Positions 36,524-46,719 of a stretch of 64,000 bases of DNA are shown here, piece by piece. The DNA is from an uncultured Christensenella sp. GTDB taxonomy: Bacteria; Bacillota; Clostridia; Christensenellales; Pumilibacteraceae. Positions within the stretch are counted from its first letter, which is position 1; every line of letters begins with the position of its first letter. The stretch is taken from positions 245,961-309,960 of the forward strand of contig CAJTLV010000002.1 in NCBI GenBank assembly GCA_910577435.1, given 5' to 3'. The notes beneath the pieces were generated by a model. That model made no database searches, was not told the origin of the DNA, and saw nothing but the letters and a program-made list of their open reading frames with translations. Both the position numbers and the translations under genes were made by a program.

Positions 36524-36612
36524 GTATTCGGGCAATGTCGATTTATATTGACTTTTACGTTACGGCGATTTAGGGAAACGCCGAATTACGGTCATACGCG
36601 ATTTATTCGCCG

Positions 36613-38310
36613 TTATTCGCGTATAACGGCGCCGTCGCCGCCCGTTCCGCCTACGGCGGAGTCCGCCGTAACTCCTACGCTCGCCGATCCGTCTGCGGCG
36701 GCGGGTTGACCGTCGACTGCGCCGACGCCGCCGATCGTCGTTTCGCCGGATACAGGCACTTCGTCGGCATTGTCATTCGTCGTTTTTTTATGTCGTTTCA
36801 GTCTGCGCAACATTCCTTTCATATAAAGTCTGCAATCCTTATTGCATACGACCGCTATTAAAGAGATGGGAACGGATAACGCCAACGAGATACCGCCGTT
36901 CGCAAAAAGTTCCGTCCATTGATTTTCATACGAGACCATTGCGTAATTCAATGCGACCAATGCCGCGATAAATACGGCGATATATATATAGTTGCGCAAA
37001 TAATACCGTTTGGGACTTATAAGCAACGTGTGCTTATATAAAACATACGGCTCGACAATATGGCATATCAAAACGTTGGTTATGATCGTCGCTATAATAA
37101 CGCCGACTACGTTCAATTCTTCCGGAAATATTTTCACGTACAGAACGGACAGACCTATATTGATAAGCCCCTCGAATATCGGCTTCCACCTGTCGTAATA
37201 AAAAGTCCCCGCCGCGTCTTTGAACAGCATCGCCGCCTGTCGTAAGAACTGTATGAAGTAATTGACGGTAATGACAAAAGATATGGTCTTGGCAAGCTCC
37301 AAACCGGGCGCAAACAGTATCGTTATCAGATTGTCTATCACCGAATAATATCCGAGAAAGAAAACGATCCCCAAAACGAAGTTAAAAGTATGGAAAAAAT
37401 TAAAGTATTTATTGGCTTGCTCTCTGCTTTCCTCTACAAACATATGCCCGATAACCGACGTCAACGGCGTAAAACACAGACCGAGTACGCCTATCATAGC
37501 TATCACTATGGTCGTGTAATTGGAATATTTGCCGAGCACCGCAATGCCTATAAAGGTCGATATTATAATGCTGTCGGCAGTGTTAACGAGAACGCCGCCT
37601 ATCTTGTGCATAAACATCGCCTTGATGTTTTTCGTGACCTCTTTCTTCGTTTCGTCGTCGATACGCACTCTGTCTTTTATTATGCCGCCGTGTTTTATGC
37701 GCGCAATGACTTCCGTCGCGATCCACTGCAAACTTACGGATATGATCCGACATATCAAATACCAAACGAACGAACGCGTAAATATCAGAACGATTATTTG
37801 CAATCCGCATTGCAAAATTTGCCCCAACGAGAATACGGTTGTGGTCACGTAATTATTCTTATACGCATTGATCAATGCCGTCTTGGCGCTGAACAAATAA
37901 GAGATCACGACCGACACCAGCATAATGCCGAACGTCAGATATAAATTCACGTCTACGGTTTGATAATCTTTTGCGAGTATCTTCAAAAACGGCATTAAAA
38001 TAAAGCCGCATACCAGTATAATCCCGCCGATGATAAGATACAGTTTGGTGAATAAATGATACAGCGCCGATACTTTTTTGTTGTCTCCGTCTACGATCGG
38101 CTTGTACATACAGAAAGTAATAGCGGAACCCACACCGAGTTCGGCGACCGATAAAAAGTCCAATAACGAAATATATAATGAGTTAAGACCGTTAACGTCA
38201 TTACCTATATAACGTATCATATATCTTCTCGCCAAAACCGTGACGAGGAGTATAACGACTTTGAATATGATGGAAACGATCACGTTCGCCAATCCGCGCT
38301 TTTTATCCAA
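36613..38310 (-). CDS. Polysaccharide flippase (Wzx-like, MATE/MOP superfamily)
   Basis: A 565-residue membrane protein with about 12-14 hydrophobic segments (for example IVSIIFKVVILLVTVLARRY, VVISYLFSA, LGIVFFLGYY), matching lipid-linked oligosaccharide exporters. As last gene of the surface-polysaccharide operon it should flip the undecaprenyl-linked repeat unit across the membrane. After about residue 500 there is a cytoplasmic glycine/alanine-rich tail of about 60 residues not usual for Wzx. A GCCGTTAT/ATAACGGC hairpin spans the stop codon (36609-36630). Confidence 0.88.
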   Translation of the reverse strand: MDKKRGLANVIVSIIFKVVILLVTVLARRYMIRYIGNDVNGLNSLYISLLDFLSVAELGVGSAITFCMYKPIVDGDNKKVSALYHLFTKLYLIIGGIILVCGFILMPFLKILAKDYQTVDVNLYLTFGIMLVSVVISYLFSAKTALINAYKNNYVTTTVFSLGQILQCGLQIIVLIFTRSFVWYLICRIISVSLQWIATEVIARIKHGGIIKDRVRIDDETKKEVTKNIKAMFMHKIGGVLVNTADSIIISTFIGIAVLGKYSNYTTIVIAMIGVLGLCFTPLTSVIGHMFVEESREQANKYFNFFHTFNFVLGIVFFLGYYSVIDNLITILFAPGLELAKTISFVITVNYFIQFLRQAAMLFKDAAGTFYYDRWKPIFEGLINIGLSVLYVKIFPEELNVVGVIIATIITNVLICHIVEPYVLYKHTLLISPKRYYLRNYIYIAVFIAALVALNYAMVSYENQWTELFANGGISLALSVPISLIAVVCNKDCRLYMKGMLRRLKRHKKTTNDNADEVPVSGETTIGGVGAVDGQPAAADGSASVGVTADSAVGGTGGDGAVIRE

Positions 38311-38333
38311 GCCAAACCCTCACTTGAAAATTG

Positions 38334-39311
38334 TCAATGGGAAAACCGTTTCAGCAGTCCGTAAGTCGCAAAATGTTTGCCGTGTATCAACGATAAAGCC
38401 AACTTGGTTTTGAAACCTTCGGGACGGTAGAGATTTTTGTAAGCCGCATAATTTTCCTCAGTGCAAAATTCCCCGATTATTTTGTGCGTCTTTAATTTTT
38501 CGATCTGCGATTTCGCATTATCTTTTTTAAGAAATATCCACTGCACCGCCAATTTATATTCTTTGAAAAGCTCGGCTTTCGCCCATTCGACTCTGTCGAA
38601 GTCGATAAGCAATTCATTCAGCTTTTTGCCTATGCCGTAACAAACGTCGATAACGTCGTCACGGTAGTATTTTACGAAATACCCCGTTTGCGGGAGATTG
38701 TAAGTATACAGATAATCGTCCGTCACGCATTGAATATTCGAACGCTTCAAGCAAGTCAATACAAAGGTCATATCTTCGTAAATATGAAGTTTTTCTTCGA
38801 ATTTAATCGATCCGAAAGTCTCGCTTCTATATAAAACTCTGTACGCGGAACCGAGTGCGTATTCGCTGTGTCCTATTAAGAAATTTTCCGCGTGCTTTTT
38901 CAAGACCGCGTTTTCGAGTCCGTTTTCGGCTTGCGGCTTATCTATGCCGTTCTCGAAATATTTTATTCTGCAAAACGTCATATCGGCGTTGTGTTCCTGT
39001 GCGGATCTCAACATCTTCTCGCAATACGTCTCGTCTATCCAATCGTCCGAATCCACAAACGTAAAATACTCTCCGCTTATATGGGACAGTCCGTTATTGC
39101 GCGCCGCGCTGACGCCGGCATTATCCTGATAAAAATACTTGAATCTTTTGTCTTGCTCGGCAAACCGTAAGCAAATTTTTTCACTGCCGTCCGTCGAACC
39201 GTCATTTATCAATATAACTTCGATTTCCGAATATGTTTGTTTGCTTATGCTTTGCAAACACTTCTCCAAATCTTTTTCGCTGTTATATACCGGCACTATG
39301 ACAGAGATCAT
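38334..39311 (-). CDS. Glycosyltransferase family 2
   Basis: A 325-residue GT-A fold enzyme: MISVIVPVYNSEKDLEKCLQ, ILINDGSTDGSEKI, GVSAARNNGLSH and the metal-binding FVDSDDWIDETY are all canonical. The C-terminal part is amphipathic and suggests membrane association. It should add one sugar to the lipid-linked repeat unit; donor and acceptor cannot be told. 13 bases after rfbC and 23 before the flippase. Confidence 0.93.
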   Translation of the reverse strand: MISVIVPVYNSEKDLEKCLQSISKQTYSEIEVILINDGSTDGSEKICLRFAEQDKRFKYFYQDNAGVSAARNNGLSHISGEYFTFVDSDDWIDETYCEKMLRSAQEHNADMTFCRIKYFENGIDKPQAENGLENAVLKKHAENFLIGHSEYALGSAYRVLYRSETFGSIKFEEKLHIYEDMTFVLTCLKRSNIQCVTDDYLYTYNLPQTGYFVKYYRDDVIDVCYGIGKKLNELLIDFDRVEWAKAELFKEYKLAVQWIFLKKDNAKSQIEKLKTHKIIGEFCTEENYAAYKNLYRPEGFKTKLALSLIHGKHFATYGLLKRFSH

Positions 39312-39324
39312 ATTCCGCGCTCCT

Positions 39325-39918
39325 CTACTTCGATAGTTTAAGATTCTTCCACTTTTTGTCTTTGTCGCTCATAACGAGCGGCGTGCCGTCGGGCAACGTA
39401 TATCCGCTCGGATCGGCGCTTCCCCCGTATTCGCCTACGACGCCCCAATCGATACCTATATCGGGATCGTTCCACGCAAGTCCGCCCTCGTCGTCGGGAT
39501 GATAGAAATCGGTCACCTTATAACAGAACTCCGCGACGTCGGACAGCACCAAAAAGCCGTGCGCAAAGCCTTCGCTTATATAGAACTGCTTTTTATTCTC
39601 TTCGGACAGCTCGACCCCGAACCATTTACCGTAAGTTTTACTCCCCTTACGCAAATCGACCGCTACATCGAACACCCTGCCCTTGATAACGCGAACGAGT
39701 TTGCCCTGCGGATATTTTATCTGATAGTGCAGTCCGCGCAGTACGCCCTTCACGCTCATCGACTGATTATCCTGCACGAACTCCATATTCAGCCCGTGCT
39801 CTCGCATATCGCGTTTATTGTACGTTTCCGTAAAATATCCGCGCGAATCGCCGTGCACCGTCGGCTCTATAACATACAAACCGTCGATAGGCGCTTTCTC
39901 GACCTTGATCTGTCCCAT
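39325..39918 (-). CDS. rfbC: dTDP-4-dehydrorhamnose 3,5-epimerase
   Basis: A 197-residue cupin-fold epimerase, third step of dTDP-L-rhamnose synthesis. SRGYFTETYNKRDM, VLRGLHYQIKYPQGKLVRV (catalytic His in GLHYQ), and ISEGFAHGFLVLSD are conserved. Full length. It follows rfbD by 23 bases within the operon, so all four rhamnose genes are together in the order rfbA-rfbB-rfbD-rfbC. Confidence 0.95.
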   Translation of the reverse strand: MGQIKVEKAPIDGLYVIEPTVHGDSRGYFTETYNKRDMREHGLNMEFVQDNQSMSVKGVLRGLHYQIKYPQGKLVRVIKGRVFDVAVDLRKGSKTYGKWFGVELSEENKKQFYISEGFAHGFLVLSDVAEFCYKVTDFYHPDDEGGLAWNDPDIGIDWGVVGEYGGSADPSGYTLPDGTPLVMSDKDKKWKNLKLSK

Positions 39919-39941
39919 AATAACACTTCCTTTTTTGCGGT

Positions 39942-40811
39942 TTATTTAGTTGTTGCGTCGAGTTCGGTCAGATAGCGCGACAGCGCGTCGCGCCAATCGG
40001 GCAGTCTCTTAAATCCCGCTCGGTCGAGCGCGCTCTTGTCGAGCCGCGAATTGAGCGGACGCTTTGCCTGTTGCGGCACCATTTTCAAATACTCTTCGGT
40101 CGTGACGGGATTGACCTTGACGGTCTTTCCCGCCTGTCTGAAAATCTCGCAGGCGAACTCGTAACAACTGCAAAAACCTTCGTTGGTCGCGTGGTAAACG
40201 CCGTATTTGTCCGTAGCTATCATATCGCCGATAAGCGAGGCAAGATCGCGCGTATATGTCGGCGAGCCTATCTGATCGTCGACGACGTTTAATTCCGACT
40301 TGCCCGAATCGGCAAGGCGCAACATCGTTTTTACGAAGTTGCCGCCGTTTATGCCGAACGCCCACGTTATTCGTAAGATATAATATTCGTCTAGCGCGGC
40401 GGTCACGAAATCTTCGCCCGCGAGCTTCGTCCTGCCGTACACTGACAGACCTTTTCGCTCGTCGTTTATGCCGTAAGGCTTGTCTCCCGTGCCCTCGAAC
40501 ACATAGTCGGTGGAAACGAACACCATTTTCGCGCCCAGCTTTTTGCACTCTTCCGCTATATACTTCGCACCGAGCGCATTCACCTCGTACACCTTATCGG
40601 GGAATTCTTCTGCCTTGTCGACGGCAGTCCAAGCGGCGCAGTGCACCACTGCGTCGGGCGAAACCTTGCCTAAAACTTCGGAAACCGCCGACGCATCGGT
40701 GATATCCATTTCGTCCACGTCGACGCCGACGACCGTATGCCCGCGCTTTTCGAATTCTTTTACTGCGTCATAGCCGAGCTGACCTTTGACGCCCGTTACT
40801 AAAACTTTCAT
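39942..40811 (-). CDS. rfbD: dTDP-4-dehydrorhamnose reductase
   Basis: A 289-residue short-chain reductase completing dTDP-L-rhamnose. The N terminus MKVLVTGVKGQLGYDAV is the NADPH Rossmann motif; STDYVFEG and the YGRTKLAGE catalytic Tyr-x3-Lys follow. The ATG at 40811 overlaps the rfbB stop by 4 bases, and the longer open frame upstream lies wholly inside rfbB, so it is rejected. Confidence 0.95.
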   Translation of the reverse strand: MKVLVTGVKGQLGYDAVKEFEKRGHTVVGVDVDEMDITDASAVSEVLGKVSPDAVVHCAAWTAVDKAEEFPDKVYEVNALGAKYIAEECKKLGAKMVFVSTDYVFEGTGDKPYGINDERKGLSVYGRTKLAGEDFVTAALDEYYILRITWAFGINGGNFVKTMLRLADSGKSELNVVDDQIGSPTYTRDLASLIGDMIATDKYGVYHATNEGFCSCYEFACEIFRQAGKTVKVNPVTTEEYLKMVPQQAKRPLNSRLDKSALDRAGFKRLPDWRDALSRYLTELDATTK

Positions 40812-41830
40812 TTTCTGTTCCCGTACATTTTTTCGTAATAGTTTTTGTACTCGCCGGAGATGATAGTTTCCCACCATTCGCGGTTTTCCAGATACCATTC
40901 GATCGTCTTTTTTATTCCGTCGGCAAACTTCGTTTCGGGCAGCCACCCAAGTTCGTCGTGTATCTTAGTCGGATCGATGGCGTACCGCATATCGTGTCCT
41001 TTGCGGTCGGCTACATACGTTATAAGGCTTTCGGGCTTGCCAAGCTCTTTGCATATAAGTTTAACGATGTCGATATTGCGCATCTCGTTATGTCCGCCGA
41101 CATTGTACACCTCGCCGACACGCCCTTTATGAATTATAAGATCTATCGCCTTGCAGTGATCCTCCACATACAGCCAATCCCTAACGTTTTCGCCCTTGCC
41201 GTAAACGGGGAGCGGCTTGTCGTGAAGCGCGTTGGCTATCATCAGCGGAATGAGCTTTTCGGGGAAGTGATACGGTCCGTAATTGTTGGAACAGCGGCTT
41301 ATGCTGACAGGCAATCCGTAAGTGCGGTGATACGCCAGAACAAGCAGATCTGCGCTCGCCTTGCTCGACGAATACGGACTGGACGTATGGAGCGGCGTCG
41401 TTTCGGTAAAGAACAGGTCGGGACGGTCGAGCGGCAGATCGCCGTACACCTCATCGGTCGACACCTGATGAAAGCGGCTTACTCCGTACTTGCGGGACGC
41501 GTCCATCAGCGTCGCCGTGCCGATTATGTTTGTCTGCAAAAACACGCTCGGGTCTTCTATGCTTCTGTCGACGTGACTTTCCGCTGCGAAGTTGACTACG
41601 ACATTCGGCTTTTCTTCGTCGAACAGTTTATATACCGCCTCGCGATCGCAAATATCGGCTTTTACAAACCTGAAATCGGGGTTATGCAAAGCAGGTGCGA
41701 GCGTGGAAAGATTGCCGGCATACGTCAGCTTATCCAAGCACACTATCCTATAATCCGGGTGCTTGTCAAGCATATGGTATATAAAATTGCTTCCTATAAA
41801 TCCGGCGCCGCCGGTCACTATAATCGTCAT
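40808..41830 (-). CDS. rfbB: dTDP-glucose 4,6-dehydratase
   Basis: A 340-residue NAD-dependent dehydratase, second step of dTDP-L-rhamnose synthesis. TIIVTGGAGFIGSNFIYHM binds NAD, VSTDEVYGDL carries the catalytic Thr-Asp-Glu, and PYSSSKASADLLV the Tyr-x3-Lys. Starts 3 bases after rfbA ends. Confidence 0.97.
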   Translation of the reverse strand: MTIIVTGGAGFIGSNFIYHMLDKHPDYRIVCLDKLTYAGNLSTLAPALHNPDFRFVKADICDREAVYKLFDEEKPNVVVNFAAESHVDRSIEDPSVFLQTNIIGTATLMDASRKYGVSRFHQVSTDEVYGDLPLDRPDLFFTETTPLHTSSPYSSSKASADLLVLAYHRTYGLPVSISRCSNNYGPYHFPEKLIPLMIANALHDKPLPVYGKGENVRDWLYVEDHCKAIDLIIHKGRVGEVYNVGGHNEMRNIDIVKLICKELGKPESLITYVADRKGHDMRYAIDPTKIHDELGWLPETKFADGIKKTIEWYLENREWWETIISGEYKNYYEKMYGNRK

Positions 41831-41833
41831 AAT

Positions 41834-42727
41834 TTATCGCTCCTGTTTCTTTGCGTAGCGTGCCGCCACTTTTTTCAGGTGTTCGCCGTAAGGCGACTTT
41901 CCGTATCCGTCCGCCGTCTTTAACAGCTTGTCCGCGTCGATCCAGCCGTTGTCGAACGCGACTTCTTCGGGCGCGGAAATGGTAACGTCCTGACGTTGCG
42001 ACAGCACGCGCACGAACTCCGCCGCCTCGAACAGACTGTCCATCGTACCCGTGTCCAACCACGCGAACCCCCTGTCCAACAGCTGAACGGTAAGATCACC
42101 GTTTTTAAGATACATCGCGTTGAGATCGGTTATTTCAAGCTCGCCGCGCGCCGACGGCTTTATCGATTTCGCGAACTCGACCGCGCGATTGTCGTAAAAA
42201 TACAAGCCCGTTATGCAGTAATTAGACTTGGGATTTTTCGGCTTTTCTTCGACGGAAAGCACCCTGCCGTCGTCGTCGAACTCGACAATACCGAACCTCT
42301 GCGGGTCTTTTACGCCGTAACCGAATATGGTCGCCTTGCCGCGCTCGGCGTTGCTCTTTGCCTCGCGCAACATCTTTTTGAACCCGTGTCCGTAAAAAAT
42401 ATTGTCGCCGAGTATCATCGCGACGGTGTCGTTGCCGATAAACTTTTCGCCGATGATAAACGCCTGCGCAAGTCCGTCGGGCGACGGCTGAACGGCATAT
42501 TTCAAGCGAACGCCGAACGCCGCGCCGTCGCCGAGAAGCTCTTCGAAACGCGGCGTGTCCTGCGGCGTGGAAATAATGAGTATATCCCGAATGCCCGCCG
42601 TCATAAGTACGGACAGCGGATAATAGATCATCGGCTTGTCATACACGGGCAAAAGCTGTTTGCTCGTTACTTTGGTAAGCGGGTATAACCGTGTTCCCGA
42701 TCCGCCCGCGAGAATTATTCCTTTCAT
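41834..42727 (-). CDS. rfbA: Glucose-1-phosphate thymidylyltransferase
   Basis: A 297-residue nucleotidyltransferase making dTDP-glucose, first step of the rhamnose pathway. [20 protein letters not shown] is the nucleotide-binding signature, with [15 protein letters not shown] and [12 protein letters not shown] following. Normal length. First of the four rhamnose genes, 41 bases after the polymerase gene. Confidence 0.97.
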   Translation of the reverse strand: MKGIILAGGSGTRLYPLTKVTSKQLLPVYDKPMIYYPLSVLMTAGIRDILIISTPQDTPRFEELLGDGAAFGVRLKYAVQPSPDGLAQAFIIGEKFIGNDTVAMILGDNIFYGHGFKKMLREAKSNAERGKATIFGYGVKDPQRFGIVEFDDDGRVLSVEEKPKNPKSNYCITGLYFYDNRAVEFAKSIKPSARGELEITDLNAMYLKNGDLTVQLLDRGFAWLDTGTMDSLFEAAEFVRVLSQRQDVTISAPEEVAFDNGWIDADKLLKTADGYGKSPYGEHLKKVAARYAKKQER

Positions 42728-42768
42728 ATCATCTCCGATTTTATCATAAAATTTTCTTTATCGCAACT

Positions 42769-43971
42769 TTATGGCAGAAAGCCGCTCAATTTTATCATAT
42801 TGTAAATATAAAATAAAGCTATAACAACCAAAATAAGCCTGTTTGCGCTTCGCCCTATATAACGTGTCGAGTCGGGCAACAGGAAACAATGCGCGACAAG
42901 GAAAAACTGTCCGAACCTAAGCGCTACGCTCCAACCGGCAAGCACCCCCATTAACAATACGCCTATACACTCTATTCCCATCATAATGTTCCACAACCGT
43001 CTGTTCTTTTTTCCGACGTTCATAAAACATATTATGACAAAGAAAATAGCCAGCGTCGCCAAGTTCATATTCGATTCCAACTGTATCGTCGCGAAATAAA
43101 CGAAAATTTGATCGTATATCGACGCGAATATAGGCAATTTGCCCAGTTTCAATACGAAGTCGGCTATAATAAAAACGGTATTGCGGGAAATACTCAACGC
43201 CAACGTCAATAAAAAAACAATAAAAAGCACAACCCTGTTAATGCGCAGTTTGCCGCTCAAAAACGGCAGCATCACTATACATATAACAGCCGCTTTATGG
43301 AACAGCGCCGCGATCAAAACGCCGAACAGAAATTTGATTCCGTATAAGCGCCTGTTTCGGTATACACAGGCGATCGTATAAAAAATTATCGCCATCGCAA
43401 TACCTTGACGAATTACTATATACGAGTAATAGAATCCGTATATCGAATACAGCAACAGAAAAACGGTCAAACGCTTATCGGTCAGCTTCCATATTGCGGC
43501 TGCGAACAACGACAGTACGATAAGCGCGATCACACCCAAATATATTGCGACGTTACCGAAACAAAGCAGCTTGATGATCCGCGAAACGAATTCGAAACCG
43601 ATCTCCACTTCGCCGCCGAAATCGAAAAACGCCGACGGCGACGAAACGTCCCAACCCAGATACCAACCGATATAATTGCCCGTGTCGTAAGTGTTTTGCA
43701 CGTCTCGGAACGCACAGAACAATACGCCTATGAAAATAAGAAAAACGAGCCATCGCAGTTGTCTTGCGGACACGCGGCGGCGACGGATCGCGGCGCGACG
43801 CTTATCGCCGTTCGTCGCCGAATTTCCTGCGCGAGAAAATCGTCCCTCCTGCCGACGAAGGACGGTCTGCCCGCAACGGTTACCCGCAAGCAATCGACTT
43901 TCCCGATACATCAGGATGACCATCAGGCAAAAATAAAATATCAATAGAATGGACACGACCGTCGGACTCAT
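42769..43971 (-). CDS. EpsG-type polysaccharide polymerase (Wzy-like)
   Basis: A 400-residue membrane protein with about ten hydrophobic segments and the extracytoplasmic motif NTYDTGNYIGWYLGWD that resembles EpsG proteins. It likely joins repeat units outside the membrane. A basic arginine-rich loop (about residues 30-75) after the first segment is longer than usual. Its ATG overlaps the preceding glycosyltransferase stop by 4 bases. Confidence 0.83.
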   Translation of the reverse strand: MSPTVVSILLIFYFCLMVILMYRESRLLAGNRCGQTVLRRQEGRFSRAGNSATNGDKRRAAIRRRRVSARQLRWLVFLIFIGVLFCAFRDVQNTYDTGNYIGWYLGWDVSSPSAFFDFGGEVEIGFEFVSRIIKLLCFGNVAIYLGVIALIVLSLFAAAIWKLTDKRLTVFLLLYSIYGFYYSYIVIRQGIAMAIIFYTIACVYRNRRLYGIKFLFGVLIAALFHKAAVICIVMLPFLSGKLRINRVVLFIVFLLTLALSISRNTVFIIADFVLKLGKLPIFASIYDQIFVYFATIQLESNMNLATLAIFFVIICFMNVGKKNRRLWNIMMGIECIGVLLMGVLAGWSVALRFGQFFLVAHCFLLPDSTRYIGRSANRLILVVIALFYIYNMIKLSGFLP

Positions 43972-44855
43972 CTTTTCTGCCTGTCTGCTTCTCCTTTCGC
44001 GAATTCGTATTTTCGGCGCATATCCGCAAAGAATTTCTCGGCGTCGCGCTTCCCCTGTTTCATCGCTTTAAGTTTGGACGCTTTATTCTTTTCATAAAGA
44101 ATAACTTTAAGTTTCGCTTTCGTCAACCGACGCTTGCAACGCTTGACCAGATCTTTACGCTTGCCGTACCGCTCGATGCAATAATATCCGTTTCTGAAAA
44201 TATGGTAGTATCTAAATTCGGAATAATTCTGTACGTAAATTTTTTTCCATAGAAACCGCGCTTTTTGCAGATCGCCCAGCCTGTGGATCAATGGAATTCC
44301 GCTCTGCAATATTCCGTACCCGCACTCTTTCGCCCTATAACATATTTCGTCGTCCACCCAATCGATGAACATCTCCGGCATATAGTTGCCGATACTCTTT
44401 ATCTTGCCGACGTCCGCAAGCATACCCGACGTGTATACCGAATCGACGGAGACGTTCTCGACGGGAACGCTTTCCGATTCGGCGGATGTCGCGGGGACCG
44501 GATTCGCGGCGACTATAGCGAGATTTTCGTCGGACTTTATCAACTCAATTAATTTGTCCACCATACCCGCCGACGCTACCGAGTCCTGATCGAGAGTGAG
44601 AATATAATCGTACCCGTTTTCGGCGGCGTAGTCGATCCCGTCGTGCAGCGGGCCCGCCACTCCGTAATTTTTGTCGTTGCAAACGACTTCCGCGTTCTTT
44701 TCTTCGCACAGGCGTAAAACTTCGTCGCGGTTAGCCGACGCGTTTTCGTAAACGATAAGTTTATCGACCTGCCCTTTTACGGCGTCGATATTCTTCTCCA
44801 ACAATCCGATTTCCGGATTGTACGTCGTTATGGTTGCCAAAACCGTTTTACTCAT
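43968..44855 (-). CDS. Glycosyltransferase family 2, rhamnosyltransferase-like
   Basis: A 295-residue enzyme beginning MSKTVLATITTYNPEIGLLE with the YILTLDQDSVASAGMVDKL metal-binding region, resembling bacterial rhamnosyltransferases; the presence of a dTDP-rhamnose pathway in the same operon supports this. The C terminus is strongly basic. ATGA overlaps link it to the genes on both sides. Confidence 0.88.
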   Translation of the reverse strand: MSKTVLATITTYNPEIGLLEKNIDAVKGQVDKLIVYENASANRDEVLRLCEEKNAEVVCNDKNYGVAGPLHDGIDYAAENGYDYILTLDQDSVASAGMVDKLIELIKSDENLAIVAANPVPATSAESESVPVENVSVDSVYTSGMLADVGKIKSIGNYMPEMFIDWVDDEICYRAKECGYGILQSGIPLIHRLGDLQKARFLWKKIYVQNYSEFRYYHIFRNGYYCIERYGKRKDLVKRCKRRLTKAKLKVILYEKNKASKLKAMKQGKRDAEKFFADMRRKYEFAKGEADRQKR

Positions 44856-45757
44856 ATTTTGTTGAACCTTATCAGCGTTCTCAAAGCGAAATCGCTTTTC
44901 CCGTCGACGCGGAAATCCTCGCTGTGCAAAAACCGTTTTTTGAGTTTTTTGTCTTCCTTATAGAACGCAACGGTGCGAAGGATTTCTTTGTTCTTTTCGT
45001 CCAAACCGTCGCCGTAAACTTCGTACAGGCTCTTTGCGACGTCGCTGCGCACGGACGCGCTCGTAAAGAACAAATTTTTCAGCCTGCGGAAAAATCCGCC
45101 GATACTCTTACGCCCCGCGCCGACCACGTTGTTGCCGTGTTGCCTGTACAGAATGTGCGGATCTCTGTCGTAAATTATCTCGCCCGTCATTGCGACGATC
45201 TTGTGCGTCAGCCAGTCGTGATAGGTGACGCACTGTTTTTCCATATCGTATTGTTCCATCCGCTCGCGGGCGGCGGCGTTATAAACGAACGTACACCCTG
45301 CGGAAAGACTGAAAAGCAATGCGTGAGCAAAGTCGGTTTTGCCTACCGACGAGAGCGTTTTGTATGCGATAGGTTCGAGGTCGACCGTAACGGGCGACAC
45401 CGTGCCGCAATAAAGCAACGGCCGCGACAGGTCCTCCGCTTCGCGCAAGGCACGGACGGCGACTTCGACTTTATCTTCCAGCCACACGTCGTCCTGATCG
45501 CAAAACGCATAATAATCGGCTTTCGGCGCATTGCGCACCAAGTTCCAAAAACTTCTGGACGAATTCAAATTTTCGCCGCCGTACCAATCCAGCTTGCCCT
45601 GCGCTTTGTACTCTTCGAGTATTTCGCGCGTCGAATCGGAAGATCCGTCGTCTCTTACCAAAATATCGACGGGTTGGGTTTGAGCGCAAAGACTGTCCAA
45701 CTGCGCCCGCAAAAATTTTTCGCCGTTATATGTCGACATCAATACCAATACTTTCAT
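44852..45757 (-). CDS. Glycosyltransferase family 2
   Basis: A 301-residue GT-A enzyme: MKVLVLMSTYNGEKFLRAQL, ILVRDDGSSDSTREIL and YYAFCDQDDVWLEDKVE (DQDD metal site) are canonical. This subfamily (with GCTFVYNAAARERM and a LTHKIVAMTG block) is often a rhamnosyltransferase. It follows the GT14-like gene by 1 base and overlaps the next. Confidence 0.92.
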   Translation of the reverse strand: MKVLVLMSTYNGEKFLRAQLDSLCAQTQPVDILVRDDGSSDSTREILEEYKAQGKLDWYGGENLNSSRSFWNLVRNAPKADYYAFCDQDDVWLEDKVEVAVRALREAEDLSRPLLYCGTVSPVTVDLEPIAYKTLSSVGKTDFAHALLFSLSAGCTFVYNAAARERMEQYDMEKQCVTYHDWLTHKIVAMTGEIIYDRDPHILYRQHGNNVVGAGRKSIGGFFRRLKNLFFTSASVRSDVAKSLYEVYGDGLDEKNKEILRTVAFYKEDKKLKKRFLHSEDFRVDGKSDFALRTLIRFNKI

Positions 45758-45758
45758 T

Positions 45759-46670
45759 CTATCGATCTCCGCAATCTTCTTCGCAACCGCCGCTCGCAGT
45801 TTTTCGCAAATAGTAATCTATCGCCTCTCGGTTGCAATCGAACTTTCTCGCGCAAAAATAATTGCCCGCTTCGATATACTTGTCATCCTCGATCGTAACG
45901 TCCTGCGGATGGTTTCTCGTCGCGAAAGTTTCACCCCATCTGACGTACATCAACCCGTCCGTAACGTTACACGCATACGGCGAGTTCATAACTATCGTTT
46001 GGAAAAACATCAGATCGGACGCCAGGCTATCTTCCCAGAACATACAGTAATCCGGATTGTCGTCGATATAATCGAGTATATACCGCATAACTTCTATGGG
46101 CGCGATGAACCACGTACTGCCCGTATAGAACTTGACGGGATTATTCAACTCGATCCTATTCGGGTGACACACTATGCCTATCTTGCACAGCATTTGCATC
46201 CAGATACGCACGAACCTGTAAAAATGTCTGTCGTTGCGGATCATATACTTACGCGGCCATCGTATCCTATACCTTGCCGACGCACGGTCTCTTTTCGTGA
46301 CTTCGCGGTAGATCTGCATAAATATCTTTTCGGGGTTGTCCGCCAAATGCCCGTACAAGCCTTTCTTGACAAGAAGATCCTGACCCGATCCGAAGTAAAA
46401 ATGCGTATATCCTTTATCGGCGGCATTTGCCGCCCTCATCAATTCGATAGCGGCTTTGACTATCTCGAAACTGCCCCAGCGCACCTCGTACTCACTGCAA
46501 ACGAAAACGTGTTCGTTGCGAACAATGTCCTTTGATATGGACTCGTTCTTTTTGTCGATATGGATATAAATATCGCAGTCTCCGTTTTGCAACAGCTGAG
46601 CGATAAACTCGTTTACCAGATCGGGATTCTTATGAACGACCAATAAATATGCTGTCTTTATCGATTTCAA
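45759..46670 (-). CDS. Core-2/I-branching-type glycosyltransferase (GT14-like), TTG start
   Basis: A 303-residue enzyme. IKTAYLLVVHKNPDLVNEFI, then FYFGSGQDLLV, GSTWFIAPIEVMRYIL and FWEDSLASDLMFFQT match bacterial relatives of beta-1,6-N-acetylglucosaminyltransferases. TTG at 46670 is chosen as start because AGGAG lies 8 bases before it; an ATG at 46718 lies upstream without a ribosome site and only 1 base after LicD. It probably adds a GlcNAc-type branch to the repeat unit; acceptor unknown. Confidence 0.82.
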   Translation of the reverse strand: MKSIKTAYLLVVHKNPDLVNEFIAQLLQNGDCDIYIHIDKKNESISKDIVRNEHVFVCSEYEVRWGSFEIVKAAIELMRAANAADKGYTHFYFGSGQDLLVKKGLYGHLADNPEKIFMQIYREVTKRDRASARYRIRWPRKYMIRNDRHFYRFVRIWMQMLCKIGIVCHPNRIELNNPVKFYTGSTWFIAPIEVMRYILDYIDDNPDYCMFWEDSLASDLMFFQTIVMNSPYACNVTDGLMYVRWGETFATRNHPQDVTIEDDKYIEAGNYFCARKFDCNREAIDYYLRKTASGGCEEDCGDR

Positions 46671-46719
46671 GTCGAATTCTCCTTTGTCGATTACCGTCCG
46701 AACAATGCACGCAGGCAAA